A stretch of DNA of 64,000 nt. Origin: JALZDI01 sp965653225. GTDB taxonomy: Bacteria; Actinomycetota; Actinomycetes; Propionibacteriales; Nocardioidaceae. Positions 1 to 7,474 of the stretch are shown here, piece by piece. The number at the start of each line of letters is the position of its first letter. Within the stretch, counting starts at the first letter, position 1. The stretch is taken from the NCBI GenBank assembly GCA_965653225.1, contig CBFGZI010000004.1, positions 1 through 64,000 on the forward strand, given 5' to 3'. The notes under the pieces were generated by a model. It had not been told where the DNA came from, searched no databases, and was given only the letters and a program-made list of their open reading frames with translations. The position numbers were made by a program, and so were the translations under genes.

Positions 1-76
1 GCCGCGGGCGCTGGACTTGGCCGCCGCCCGCCGTTCGCGGCGTAGCCGACGATGGAGGTGCGCGTAGACACACTAT

Positions 77-102
77 GGGCCCCGACCGTGCGGGTCGGGC
101 CC
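77..102 (-). terminator. Hairpin just beyond the tmRNA 3' end
   Basis: A strong GC-rich inverted repeat (GGGCCCCGACC paired with GGTCGGGCCC, one bulge, short loop) lies about ten bases past the tmRNA CCA end in the direction of its transcription. It is followed by a mildly T-rich stretch (ATAGTGTGTC) rather than a classical U tract. The position fits an actinobacterial intrinsic terminator for ssrA. Function is inferred from position and fold only. Confidence 0.55.
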
Positions 103-111
103 ACTCGTCGA

Positions 112-483
112 TGGTGGAGCTGGCGGGAATCGAACCCGCGTCCTCTGGCGAAGAACCAGGTCTTCTCCGGGCGCAGTCTGTCATGTCGCTTTTCTCAGCC
201 TCAGCACTCAGACAGACATGTTGCTGACAGGCTCAGCCGCTGTAGATGTCCCGGTCAGACCCCGCGGCCGGGTCTGACCAGCAAGCCTCCTCAATGAGGC
301 CAGGCACTGGGTCGGAGGCGCTCCCAGGCTGACCCTTCACCAGTCGCCTCAGGCGGCGAGGGCGAAGTCAGTGCGCTTAGAGTTGGCACTTATTGGTTTC
401 CAGAGATCGTTTACGAGATGACCCTGGATCCTCGGCCCGCTTCCCCTGGATCTACTCGTCCAGAGTCGAAACCGTTCAGCCCC
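112..483 (-). ncRNA. ssrA: Transfer-messenger RNA (tmRNA)
   Basis: This is the tmRNA that, with SmpB, rescues stalled ribosomes and tags the truncated protein for proteolysis. The 3' end reads as a tRNA-like T arm (GGTTCGATTCCCGCC type) ending in CCA at position 112. The 5' end has the hallmark GGGGCUGAACGGUUUCGAC, and its first seven bases pair with the CAGCUCC before the terminal ACCA to form the acceptor stem. The internal reading frame (349-387) encodes the tag ANSKRTDFALAA, ending in the protease-recognised ALAA. Length of about 372 nt is normal for the one-piece form. smpB lies 1.6 kb upstream on the same strand, a common actinobacterial arrangement. No clear -10/-35 was found directly upstream. 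Confidence 0.96.
349..387 (-). other. tmRNA tag-peptide reading frame (ANSKRTDFALAA)
   Basis: Reading the minus strand from position 387 gives GCC AAC TCT AAG CGC ACT GAC TTC GCC CTC GCC GCC TGA, that is ANSKRTDFALAA and stop. A start at a GCC alanine resume codon and an ALAA end are the established features of actinobacterial ssrA tags. This confirms strand and identity of the RNA. Confidence 0.93.
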
Positions 484-558
484 TCTTGAGTTGTCAAGCA
501 CTTACCAGCGTACCGGGTCCAACCGACACACTCCCCTGCATATTCCGCCTTCCCCGGC

Positions 559-1083
559 TCAGGCGCTGCCGGAGACGGTGTGGCTGACGCCGACTCCGCC
601 GCGCGTCTGCCCGCCGAACCGGGCGATCTCGCGCTGTAGGTCCAGCGGCCGGATGCCCTTGCCCGCCTCGCGGTCGGCGTCGGTGAGCAGGGCGGCGGGG
701 ATGATCCACACGATCTCGAACTCCAGGCCGTTCGGGTCGCGACCGTAGAGGCTCTTGGTGGTGCCGTGGTCGGAGGAGCCGCTCAGCGCGTCCGCCTCGG
801 CCAGCCGCAGGGCCACCCGCTGCAGCTCGTCGAGCGTGTCGACCTCCCACGCCAGGTGGTACAGGCCCACCGTGCTGCGGCCCGCGCCCGACGGGCCGGC
901 GCCGGGGACCTCGAACAGGCCCAGGTCGTGGTCGTTGGTGGAGTCGGCGGCCTTGAGGAAGGCAGCGCCCTTCAGTCCACCCATGTCGACCTGCCGGAAG
1001 CCGAGCACGTCGGTGTAGAACTCGACGCTGCTCTGCAGGTCGCTGACGAACAGGACCGCGTGGTTGAGCTGGAAGATACCCAT
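559..1083 (-). CDS. VOC-family (glyoxalase/extradiol dioxygenase fold) protein
   Basis: A 174-residue protein with paired beta-alpha-beta-beta-beta modules of the vicinal oxygen chelate superfamily. The first module opens NHAVLFVSD with a candidate metal-ligand His near residue 8. The second contains YHLAWEVD and ends DPNGLEFEIVW, supplying the further His and Glu ligands expected of a metal-dependent member. It resembles CatE-type catechol 2,3-dioxygenase-like proteins more than glyoxalase I, but the substrate cannot be named. I chose the ATG at 1083 because GGAG stands nine bases before it; a longer in-frame extension to 1131 has no ribosome site and would run into the palindrome at 1128-1149. 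It is the last protein gene before ssrA and follows a metal-dependent amidohydrolase, so an aromatic or cyclic substrate is possible but unproven. Confidence 0.8.
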   Translation of the reverse strand: MGIFQLNHAVLFVSDLQSSVEFYTDVLGFRQVDMGGLKGAAFLKAADSTNDHDLGLFEVPGAGPSGAGRSTVGLYHLAWEVDTLDELQRVALRLAEADALSGSSDHGTTKSLYGRDPNGLEFEIVWIIPAALLTDADREAGKGIRPLDLQREIARFGGQTRGGVGVSHTVSGSA

Positions 1084-1127
1084 CGCTGACGCTCCGTGCG
1101 TAGTGGGGAACACCTTTGACGATAGGC

Positions 1128-1149
1128 TCAACTAGTTGAAGCGTCAACT
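1128..1149. promoter_or_regulatory. Overlapping palindromes, candidate MarR-type operator
   Basis: Two palindromes overlap here: TCAACTAGTTGA (1128-1139, perfect) and AGTTGA-AGCG-TCAACT (1134-1149, perfect 6-bp arms). They sit 45-66 bases upstream of the VOC gene start and touch the stop codon of the upstream amidohydrolase. TTGA/TCAA-centred inverted repeats are typical sites for MarR-type repressors of aromatic-compound genes. No such regulator gene lies beside it, so the cognate protein is unknown. Confidence 0.5.
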
Positions 1150-2036
1150 TATTCCGGGTGGCCGAAGAGCCTGACCGCGTTGTCCCAGCAGACCCGCCGC
1201 AGCCAGTCCTCACCCATCCCGAGCCCGGCCAGCGCGGACAGCTGCTCGGCGTAGGCGTAGGGGATGTTCGGGAAGTCGCTGCCCAGCAGCACCTTGTCGC
1301 CCAGCGCCCGCACCCGCGGCAGCAGTGACGGCGGGTACGGCGCCATGCCCTCGAAGAACGCGGTGAACACCATCGTGGTGTCCAGGTGCACCCGGTCGTA
1401 CCGCTCGGCCAGCGCGAGGAAGTCGTGGTACTCCGGTGCGCCCATGTGCGCGATCACCGCGGTCAGCCGCGGGTGCCGCGCGAGCACGTCGGCGACCGGT
1501 CCGGGCCCGGTGTTCTGGTTGGGCACCGGCCCGCTGCCGGCGTGCACCACCACGGGCAGCCCGGACTCCGCGATCTGGCCCCACACCTCGTCCAGCAGCG
1601 GGTCCCGCACGTCGAAGTCACCGACCTGCACGTGCACCTTGAACACCTCGACGCCGTCGTCGAGCAGCTCGCCGACGTAGCCTGCGGCCTCCGGCTCGGG
1701 GTAGAAGGTCGCCGAGTACAGGCACTCCGGCGTCTGCTCGGCGAACTCGCCGGCCCAGCCGTTGAGGAAGCCGGCCACACCGGGCTTGTGCGCGTACGGC
1801 AGCGCGGTGAACCGGCGCACGCCCAGTGCACGCAGGTGCTCGACGCGCTCCTCGTCGCTCCACCGGTAGGCGATCGGCCACTCGCGGCCGACCAGCGGAC
1901 CGCGCCCGTCGAAGTGCTCCCACACCCGCCGCATGATCTTCTCGGGCAGGAAGTGCACGTGCGCGTCGAACAGCCCCGGCAGGCCGAGCGCCTGCCAGAA
2001 CGCGGGCACCTCGGTGTCGTGCTCGGGTCGCAGCAC
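1149..2036 (-). CDS. Amidohydrolase-2 (ACMSD-like) family metal-dependent hydrolase
   Basis: A 295-residue TIM-barrel metal-dependent hydrolase. The N-terminal DAHVHF gives the HxH metal pair, VVVHAGSGP the third histidine strand, VIAHMGAPE another His, and LLGSDFPNIPY the catalytic Asp. This order matches the amidohydrolase-2 group, which includes ACMSD-type decarboxylases and lactone or dicarboxylate hydrolases. Start is GTG at 2036, three bases after the smpB stop codon, so translation is probably coupled to smpB. The exact reaction is not readable. Tryptophan dioxygenase is also in this window, but 28 kb away and without other kynurenine genes, so I do not infer an ACMSD role. Confidence 0.82.
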   Translation of the reverse strand: MLRPEHDTEVPAFWQALGLPGLFDAHVHFLPEKIMRRVWEHFDGRGPLVGREWPIAYRWSDEERVEHLRALGVRRFTALPYAHKPGVAGFLNGWAGEFAEQTPECLYSATFYPEPEAAGYVGELLDDGVEVFKVHVQVGDFDVRDPLLDEVWGQIAESGLPVVVHAGSGPVPNQNTGPGPVADVLARHPRLTAVIAHMGAPEYHDFLALAERYDRVHLDTTMVFTAFFEGMAPYPPSLLPRVRALGDKVLLGSDFPNIPYAYAEQLSALAGLGMGEDWLRRVCWDNAVRLFGHPE

Positions 2037-2039
2037 GCT

Positions 2040-2516
2040 CTAGATCCTTCCCTTCGCGCGGCGGCCCATCTCCACCGCCGCCTCGCGCTCGGCCTGCCGC
2101 TTGGCGATCGCGTGCCGCTTGTCGTAGGCCTTCTTGCCCCGGGCCAGCGCGATCTCGACCTTGGCGCGGCCGTCCTTGAAGTACAGCGACAGCGGCACCA
2201 GCGTCAGCCCGCGCTCACGCACCCGCGCGTCGATGCGCTCGATCTCGCGGCGGTGCAGCAGGAGCTTGCGCGCGCGCCGCGGCTCGTGGTTGGTCCAGGT
2301 GCCCTCGGTGTACGGCGGGATGTGCACGCCCTGCAGCCACACCTCGCCGTCGCGTACCTCCGCGAAGCCGTCCACCAGTGAGGCCCGCCCGGCGCGCAGC
2401 GACTTCACCTCGGTGCCGGTCAGCGCCAGACCGGCCTCGTAGGTGTCCTCGACGTGGTAGTCGTGGCGAGCCTTGCGGTTCTGCGCCACGAGCTTGCGAC
2501 CGTGCTCCTTGGCCAT
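2040..2516 (-). CDS. smpB: SsrA-binding protein SmpB
   Basis: SmpB binds the tRNA-like domain of tmRNA and delivers it to stalled ribosomes. The 158-residue sequence carries the family signatures LVAQNRKARHDYHVEDTYEAG, split here by its conserved parts NRKARHDY and TGTEVKSLRAG, followed by LQGVHIPPYTEGTW and the basic helix-forming tail (KRHAIAKRQAEREAAVEMGR) that enters the decoding centre. The ATG at 2516 is preferred because AGGA lies eight bases before it; upstream in-frame ATGs at 2525 and 2543 lack spacing for a ribosome site. Its partner RNA ssrA lies downstream on the same strand. Confidence 0.96.
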   Translation of the reverse strand: MAKEHGRKLVAQNRKARHDYHVEDTYEAGLALTGTEVKSLRAGRASLVDGFAEVRDGEVWLQGVHIPPYTEGTWTNHEPRRARKLLLHRREIERIDARVRERGLTLVPLSLYFKDGRAKVEIALARGKKAYDKRHAIAKRQAEREAAVEMGRRAKGRI

Positions 2517-2570
2517 GGCGACCATCCTGCCGTGCGGTCCCAAGTGACCTTCCGCCTGGTGGCCTCAAGA

Positions 2571-2690
2571 CCGTGAGGCGTCAGTGCTCTGACGGGTCGG
2601 GGCCGTGAGGCATCCAGGCCGTGGCGGGTCGAGGGCCCCGAGGCGTCGATGCCGTTCCGGGTCGGGGCCGTGACGCGTCAAATCTGCCGG
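2571..2690. repeat. Imperfect tandem repeat, 32-33 bp period
   Basis: Three consecutive units each open with GGGTCG(G/A)GG: 2594-2625 (32 bp), 2626-2658 (33 bp) and 2659-2690 (32 bp). A partial fourth copy, 2571-2593, carries the CCGTGAGGCGTC core. The units diverge at several positions. The array fills most of the gap between smpB and the M23 gene and runs into the inverted repeat at 2671-2739. The length periodicity suggests slippage or unequal exchange; it has no coding potential that I can support. Confidence 0.7.
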
Positions 2691-2739
2691 GGCCACGCCT
2701 TTGGCTTGGCCCGACTTGACCGGCAGATTTGACGCCTCA
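2671..2739 (-). terminator. Long inverted repeat downstream of the M23 gene
   Basis: A perfect 16-bp inverted repeat, GCGTCAAATCTGCCGG at 2675-2690 and its complement at 2720-2735, extends to 20-bp arms with one mismatch (2671-2690, 2720-2739). The 29-base loop holds a second near-palindrome, GGCCACGCC-TTT-GGCTTGGCC. It lies 36 bases past the M23 stop codon. It could end the ftsEX-M23 transcript or act as an intergenic palindromic element. There is no U tract. Confidence 0.6.
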
Positions 2740-2774
2740 CATCTCGCAGGTTGCCTCTTCGCAGCCAACTGTGC

Positions 2775-4052
2775 TCACAGCCAGGTCATGGGGTTAACGG
2801 TGTCTCCGTTCTCGTAGACCATGAAGTGCAGGTGGCAACCCGTGCTGTAGCCGGTGGTGCCGGAGTAGGCGATGACCTCACCCTGCTGCACGTGCTCGCC
2901 GGGCGAGGCCACGAACGACGTCAGGTGGTTGTACGACGTCTGCAGGCTGACGCCGTCGACGACGCCGTGGTCGAGCATCAGCTGGTTGCCGTACCCGGTG
3001 CTGTAGTACTCCGACATCACGCGTCCGTCGGCGGCCGCGTGCACGGGGGTGCCGCAGGGGACGCCGAAGTCGGTGCCGTCGTGGAGCTCCCAGATGTGCA
3101 GGATCGGGTGGAACCGCATGCCGTACGGCGAGGTGATGGGGCCGTTCGCCGGGTAGATGAGGTCACTGGAGGAGCTGGCGGCGGCGCGGGCCGCCTTCGC
3201 CGCCTTGGCGCGGGCCAGCGCCGCCGCGCGCCGCCGCGCGAGCGCTTCCAGCTTGTTCTGGATCTGTTCACGTTCGTCGGCCAGGTTGTGCACCTGCGCC
3301 AGGTCTGCCTCTCGGGCGTCCCGGGCCTCGCGCCTCGCGCTCGCGCGCACCGACACCAGCTGGGACACCTTCTGCTCGGCGGCCTGGGCCTCCGACTCCA
3401 GCGACTGCTTGCGCTCGAGGTTGCGGGCCGCCGCGGCGCGTTGCTCGGCGACCTCCGCCTTGGCCTTCTGGACCTCCTCCTCGTTGACCTTCAGCAGCAC
3501 CTCGGACGCCCTGAGCCGGGCGAACGAGTTGGCCTGCTTGGCGGAGATGCTGTCGACCGCCTCCATCTGCGTCGACAGGCTCGCCGGGGTCTCGGACTTC
3601 AGGAAGACCCGCAGCTCGAGGAAACGGTTGTCGGTGTTCTGGAAGCTGTCGGCAGCGAAGTCCGCGAGCTGGTTGCGCTGATGCATCACCGCGTGCTGAC
3701 CCTCGACGAGGTCGGCACGCGCCTGGGTCAGCCGGTCCTTAGCGTCATCGAGACGCTGCTGCATGAGCTGGTCGTAGGCGGTCGCGTCCGCGAGCTTGTC
3801 GCGGGTGTGCGCGAGGTGCTGCTGCGCGGCCGAGAGCTGGGTCTGCGCGTCCTCGAGGCGCTGCACCGCGCGGTTGAGCCGCCGGCTGGAGTGGGTGAGG
3901 TCTCCGCGCGCGTTCTGCAGACGCTCGGTGACCTGGCTTCGTCGGTGTTTGAGGCCACCCTCGTCGGAGCCCCATGCGGTCAGGGCCGGCAGGCCCAAGG
4001 CAGTCACGAGCAGACCGGCCGCGCCCGCAGCCGTCCATCGGTTGGCAACCAC
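2775..4052 (-). CDS. EnvC-like M23 peptidoglycan hydrolase, FtsEX partner
   Basis: A 425-residue secreted protein: signal peptide (hydrophobic AAGLLVTALGLPALTAWG), long heptad-rich coiled coil from about residue 35 to 280, then an M23 endopeptidase domain from about 300 to the end. The zinc site is visible as HDGTDFG (H324, D328) and HLHF (H407, H409), so unlike E. coli EnvC, whose LytM domain is degenerate, this one should be catalytic. Coiled coil plus M23 directly after ftsX is the layout of hydrolases activated by FtsEX in division (EnvC, and functionally RipC or PcsB elsewhere). The 57-base gap to ftsX suggests one operon ftsE-ftsX-this gene. Confidence 0.9.
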   Translation of the reverse strand: MVANRWTAAGAAGLLVTALGLPALTAWGSDEGGLKHRRSQVTERLQNARGDLTHSSRRLNRAVQRLEDAQTQLSAAQQHLAHTRDKLADATAYDQLMQQRLDDAKDRLTQARADLVEGQHAVMHQRNQLADFAADSFQNTDNRFLELRVFLKSETPASLSTQMEAVDSISAKQANSFARLRASEVLLKVNEEEVQKAKAEVAEQRAAAARNLERKQSLESEAQAAEQKVSQLVSVRASARREARDAREADLAQVHNLADEREQIQNKLEALARRRAAALARAKAAKAARAAASSSSDLIYPANGPITSPYGMRFHPILHIWELHDGTDFGVPCGTPVHAAADGRVMSEYYSTGYGNQLMLDHGVVDGVSLQTSYNHLTSFVASPGEHVQQGEVIAYSGTTGYSTGCHLHFMVYENGDTVNPMTWL

Positions 4053-4109
4053 GGCTCAAACCAAACTGTAGGGGAAGTGTTCGGTCGAGCCGAGAGTAAT
4101 GGCTCTAGG

Positions 4110-5030
4110 TCACACCCTGAGGTATTTGCGTGTCATCACGAGTGTCGGAACGATCGCGAGCGCCAGACCGCCGACGGTGATCCAGCCCATCGCGACGAAC
4201 GCGTCGCCCCAGTCGACCCATGCCATGAGGTGGCTTTGCCCATGCAGGCTGGGATAGACGAACCAGTTCATCAGTGCCGCGACGGCACCGCACGCGAAGC
4301 CGACGCCGAACAACGCGGCGATCATCGACTCGAGCAGGAACGGCAGCTGGATGTACCAGCTCGACGCACCGACGAGCCGCATGATGCCGATCTCGCGTCG
4401 TCGGGCGAACGCCGCCAGCCGGATGGTGTTGGAGACCTGCAGGACCGCCGAGATGACCAGCAGACCGGCCAGCCACAGCGCTCCCTCTTGTAGTCGGTTC
4501 ATGCCGTTGTACAGCGGGTCGAGCACGTCACGAAGGTCCTGGACGGAGTCGACACCGGGCATGCCCTCGACGAGGCTGCTGACCTTGCCGTAGTTCTGCG
4601 GGTTGTACAGCGTGATCCAGTACGACTCCTTCAGGTCCTTGGGCTTGACCTGGTTGTAGTACCGCTGCTCGGCCTTGTCGTCGGAGACGTAGATCTGCTT
4701 GAACTTCTTGTACGCCGTCTGCTGCGACTCCCACCGGAAGAAGTTGACGTACTTGCTCTGCCGCAGCTGCTGCTCGATCTCGTTCTTCTGCTGCTGGGTC
4801 ACCGCACCGCTCACGCAGTTGGCGGAGGTAGACCTGGCGTTGCACAGGTAGGTCACCACCTGCAGCTTGTTGCCCAGCGTGTCCTCGGCCTTGGCCACCT
4901 GGGTGTTGAGCAGAATTCCGATGGCGACCAGCGTCATCGACACCGCGATCGTGACGATCACCGAGATCACCATCGACAGGTTGCGCTTGAGACCCTGGGC
5001 CAGGTCGGAGAACACGTAGGTCATCTGCAT
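4110..5030 (-). CDS. ftsX: Cell division permease-like protein FtsX
   Basis: FtsX anchors FtsE at the division membrane and transmits ATP-driven movement to a periplasmic or surface hydrolase. The 306 residues show the family layout: cytoplasmic N-terminus with MTYVFSDLAQGLKRN, first membrane span at about 20-42, an external domain to about residue 185 holding two cysteines (LCNARSTSANC) that may form a disulfide, then three further spans ending TRKYLRV. The ARRREIGIMRLVGAS segment between spans 2 and 3 is the conserved coupling region. Start ATG at 5030; the nearby ATG two codons downstream is possible. It follows ftsE by 57 bases. Confidence 0.96.
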   Translation of the reverse strand: MQMTYVFSDLAQGLKRNLSMVISVIVTIAVSMTLVAIGILLNTQVAKAEDTLGNKLQVVTYLCNARSTSANCVSGAVTQQQKNEIEQQLRQSKYVNFFRWESQQTAYKKFKQIYVSDDKAEQRYYNQVKPKDLKESYWITLYNPQNYGKVSSLVEGMPGVDSVQDLRDVLDPLYNGMNRLQEGALWLAGLLVISAVLQVSNTIRLAAFARRREIGIMRLVGASSWYIQLPFLLESMIAALFGVGFACGAVAALMNWFVYPSLHGQSHLMAWVDWGDAFVAMGWITVGGLALAIVPTLVMTRKYLRV

Positions 5031-5087
5031 GGGCTTGCAATACTCCTGAGGGCTCGCTCGGTGCGGACGCTGAGGTCGGCCGAGGAC

Positions 5088-5777
5088 TCAGCTCTGGTAG
5101 CCGTAGACGCCGCGGAACTGGTCGCGGACGACCAGCCCGCCGTGCAGCTCGATGACGCGCTTGCGCATCTGGTCGACGATGCCGGCGTCGTGGGTCGCCA
5201 TGATCACGGTCGTGCCGGTGCGGTTGATCCGGTCGAGCAGCTTCATGATGCCGACCGACGTGGACGGGTCGAGGTTTCCGGTGGGCTCGTCGGCGATGAG
5301 GATCTGCGGACGGTTGACGAACGCCCGGGCGACCGCGACGCGCTGCTGCTCACCGCCGGAGAGCTCGTCGGGCATCCGGTCGCCCTTGCCCTCCAGGCCC
5401 ACCAGCTCCAGCGTCTCGGGCACCACCCGTCGGATGTGCCGGCGCGGCTTGCCGATCACCTGCAGCGCGAACGCGACGTTCTCCGCGACGGTCTTGTTCG
5501 GCAGCAGCCTGAAGTCCTGGAACACGGTGCCGATCTGGCGCCGCAGACCGGGGACTTTCCAGCTGGCCATCCGGTTGAGCTCCTTGCCGGCGACGTAGAC
5601 GCGTCCCTTGCTGGCGCGTGCCTCGCGCAGCACGAGCCGAAGGAACGTCGACTTCCCCGAGCCCGACGCCCCGACCAGGAACACGAACTCGCCCCGGTCG
5701 ATGTCGACATCGACGTTGTCCAGCGCCGCGCGACGCTGGCCCGCATAGGTCTTGGTGACTTTCTCGAAGCGAATCAC
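5088..5777 (-). CDS. ftsE: Cell division ATP-binding protein FtsE
   Basis: ABC-type ATPase of the FtsEX complex. The 229 residues include Walker A GASGSGKST (36-44), the Q loop at VFQDFRLL, the signature LSGGEQQ (139-145), Walker B ILIADEPTG (159-167) and the switch His in ATHDA (about 196). The sequence is full-length for FtsE and ends soon after the core fold as usual. It opens the ftsE-ftsX-M23 run and is transcribed divergently from the asparagine synthetase gene, with a 188-base shared upstream region in which I could not fix promoter boxes with confidence. Confidence 0.97.
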   Translation of the reverse strand: MIRFEKVTKTYAGQRRAALDNVDVDIDRGEFVFLVGASGSGKSTFLRLVLREARASKGRVYVAGKELNRMASWKVPGLRRQIGTVFQDFRLLPNKTVAENVAFALQVIGKPRRHIRRVVPETLELVGLEGKGDRMPDELSGGEQQRVAVARAFVNRPQILIADEPTGNLDPSTSVGIMKLLDRINRTGTTVIMATHDAGIVDQMRKRVIELHGGLVVRDQFRGVYGYQS

Positions 5778-5965
5778 AGGCAGCGGTGACCGGGGTTGGT
5801 TACAGGAGGCTTCGCCACCGGGGGGCGGCGCCGGTCGTCAGAGAGTGTAAGGGACCAACCGGCCACAAGGGCTTGCGGCTCGCCTGTGGCGCGACATAGG
5901 CCACATCGGGAGTCGCCGGGTTTTACCTGGGTAGGCTCCCGAACAACCGACGAGAGGCGGCCCTC

Positions 5966-7474
5966 GTGTGCGGCATCGTGGCGATCCACGACCCTTCCCC
6001 CGGCGGTGCGGCTGCCCACACCGAGACCGGCGCACGCATGCTGGCCCGGCTGTCCCACCGCGGACCCGACGGCTCGGGTCACCGGCTCGTCGGAGCGACC
6101 TGGCTCGGGCACACCCGTCTCTCGATCGTCGACCTGGCTGGCGGACACCAGCCGATGGGCGACCCGACGGGCCGACGCTGGGTCGTCTGCAACGGCGAGA
6201 TCTACAACCACCACGTCGTTCGCGCCAGCCTCGACTGGGGGTTCCGGACCCGCTCCGACAGTGAGGTGGCGCTGGCCGTCGTCGGCGCGCACGGCCCCGC
6301 CGGCATCTCCCGGCTGCGCGGCATGTTCGCGTTCGTGACCGCTACGTCGGGTGGGCAGACGGTGGCCGCCCGTGACCGCCTCGGGGTCAAACCGCTGTAC
6401 TGGGCCCGCGTCGGGTCGTGCACGCTGTTCGCCTCCGAGCTCGGTGCGTTCGAGCCGGAGCACCGCGCACACGTCGAGGAGTTCCCGCCCGGCTTCTGGT
6501 GGACACCCCACGACGGTCTGGTGAGCTACCACGAGCTCGACGACGAGCACGCGCTGTTCGCCACCCCGGAGGAGGCCCGGAGCGATTTGCGCGAGACGCT
6601 CGTCGAAGCCGTGCGCCGCCGGATGATGGCCGACGTGCCCGTGGGCGTGTTCCTGTCCGGTGGCCTGGACTCCAGCATCGTGGCGGCAATCATGACCCAC
6701 CTCGCCGCGCCCGGGCAGACCATCCACTCCTTCGCCGCCGGAACGGCCGACAGCACCGACCTCGCCGCGGCACGTCTGGTGGCCGAGCATCTGGGGCTGG
6801 AGCACCACGAGCGCGTCTACACCGCCGACGACGTGGTGACCGCGCTGCCGGCGGTGGTGAGGTCCATGGAGTCCTTCGAGCCGTCCCTCGTACGCAGCGC
6901 CGTGCCCAACTACCTGCTGGCCGAGCTGGCCGCGCGGCAGGTCAAGGTCGTGCTCACGGGCGAGGGCGCCGACGAGCTGTACGCCGGCTACGACCACCTC
7001 AGGGAGATCACCGACGCCGCCGACCTGCAGGCCGAGCTGGTGCGCAGCGTCGAGGGGCTGCACAACCTGAACCTGCAGCGCTGCGACCGGGTCACGATGG
7101 CGCACGGGCTGGAGGCGCGGGTGCCGTTCCTCGACCTGGACGTGATCGCCACGGCCCAGCGGGTGCCGATCGAGTGGAAGCTGCCCGGTGAGCTCGGCCA
7201 GGAGAAGCGCATCCTGCGCGAGTCGTTCGACGGCTGGTTGCCCTCGGAGGTGCTGTGGCGGCGCAAGGAGCAGTTCGGTGACGGCAGCGGCACCGCGGCG
7301 GTGATGACCGAGCGCGCCCGCGAGCTCGCCCCGGACGACGACTGGCGCGCGGTCGAGCTGCGCGGACTTCCGCCGGCCCGCAGTCGCGAGGAGCTCGGCT
7401 ACCAGCGCATCTTCCACGAGCACCTGCGCGGTGTTCGGGTCGACCGGCTCCTCGGGCGATTCGCCACCGCGTGA
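5966..7474 (+). CDS. asnB: Glutamine-hydrolysing asparagine synthetase
   Basis: Class II asparagine synthetase making asparagine from aspartate, ATP and glutamine. The start is GTG followed by TGC, so the mature protein begins with the catalytic Cys of the Ntn glutaminase (CGIVAIHDP), and GAGAGG provides a ribosome site. The glutaminase half shows LSHRGPDG, RLSIVDLAGGHQPM and CNGEIYNHH. The synthetase half has the PP-loop SGGLDSS (231-237) and GEGADELYAGYDH. At 502 residues it is slightly shorter than E. coli AsnB but has all motifs. It overlaps the following amidase gene by four bases (GTGA), so the pair is almost certainly co-translated. A synthetase acting on another carboxylate cannot be excluded. 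Confidence 0.9.
   Translation: MCGIVAIHDPSPGGAAAHTETGARMLARLSHRGPDGSGHRLVGATWLGHTRLSIVDLAGGHQPMGDPTGRRWVVCNGEIYNHHVVRASLDWGFRTRSDSEVALAVVGAHGPAGISRLRGMFAFVTATSGGQTVAARDRLGVKPLYWARVGSCTLFASELGAFEPEHRAHVEEFPPGFWWTPHDGLVSYHELDDEHALFATPEEARSDLRETLVEAVRRRMMADVPVGVFLSGGLDSSIVAAIMTHLAAPGQTIHSFAAGTADSTDLAAARLVAEHLGLEHHERVYTADDVVTALPAVVRSMESFEPSLVRSAVPNYLLAELAARQVKVVLTGEGADELYAGYDHLREITDAADLQAELVRSVEGLHNLNLQRCDRVTMAHGLEARVPFLDLDVIATAQRVPIEWKLPGELGQEKRILRESFDGWLPSEVLWRRKEQFGDGSGTAAVMTERARELAPDDDWRAVELRGLPPARSREELGYQRIFHEHLRGVRVDRLLGRFATA

Noticed and set aside
1149..2036. Amidohydrolase as ACMSD working with tryptophan dioxygenase
   Set aside because: The genes are 28 kb apart, no other kynurenine-pathway gene is present, and the family is functionally broad.
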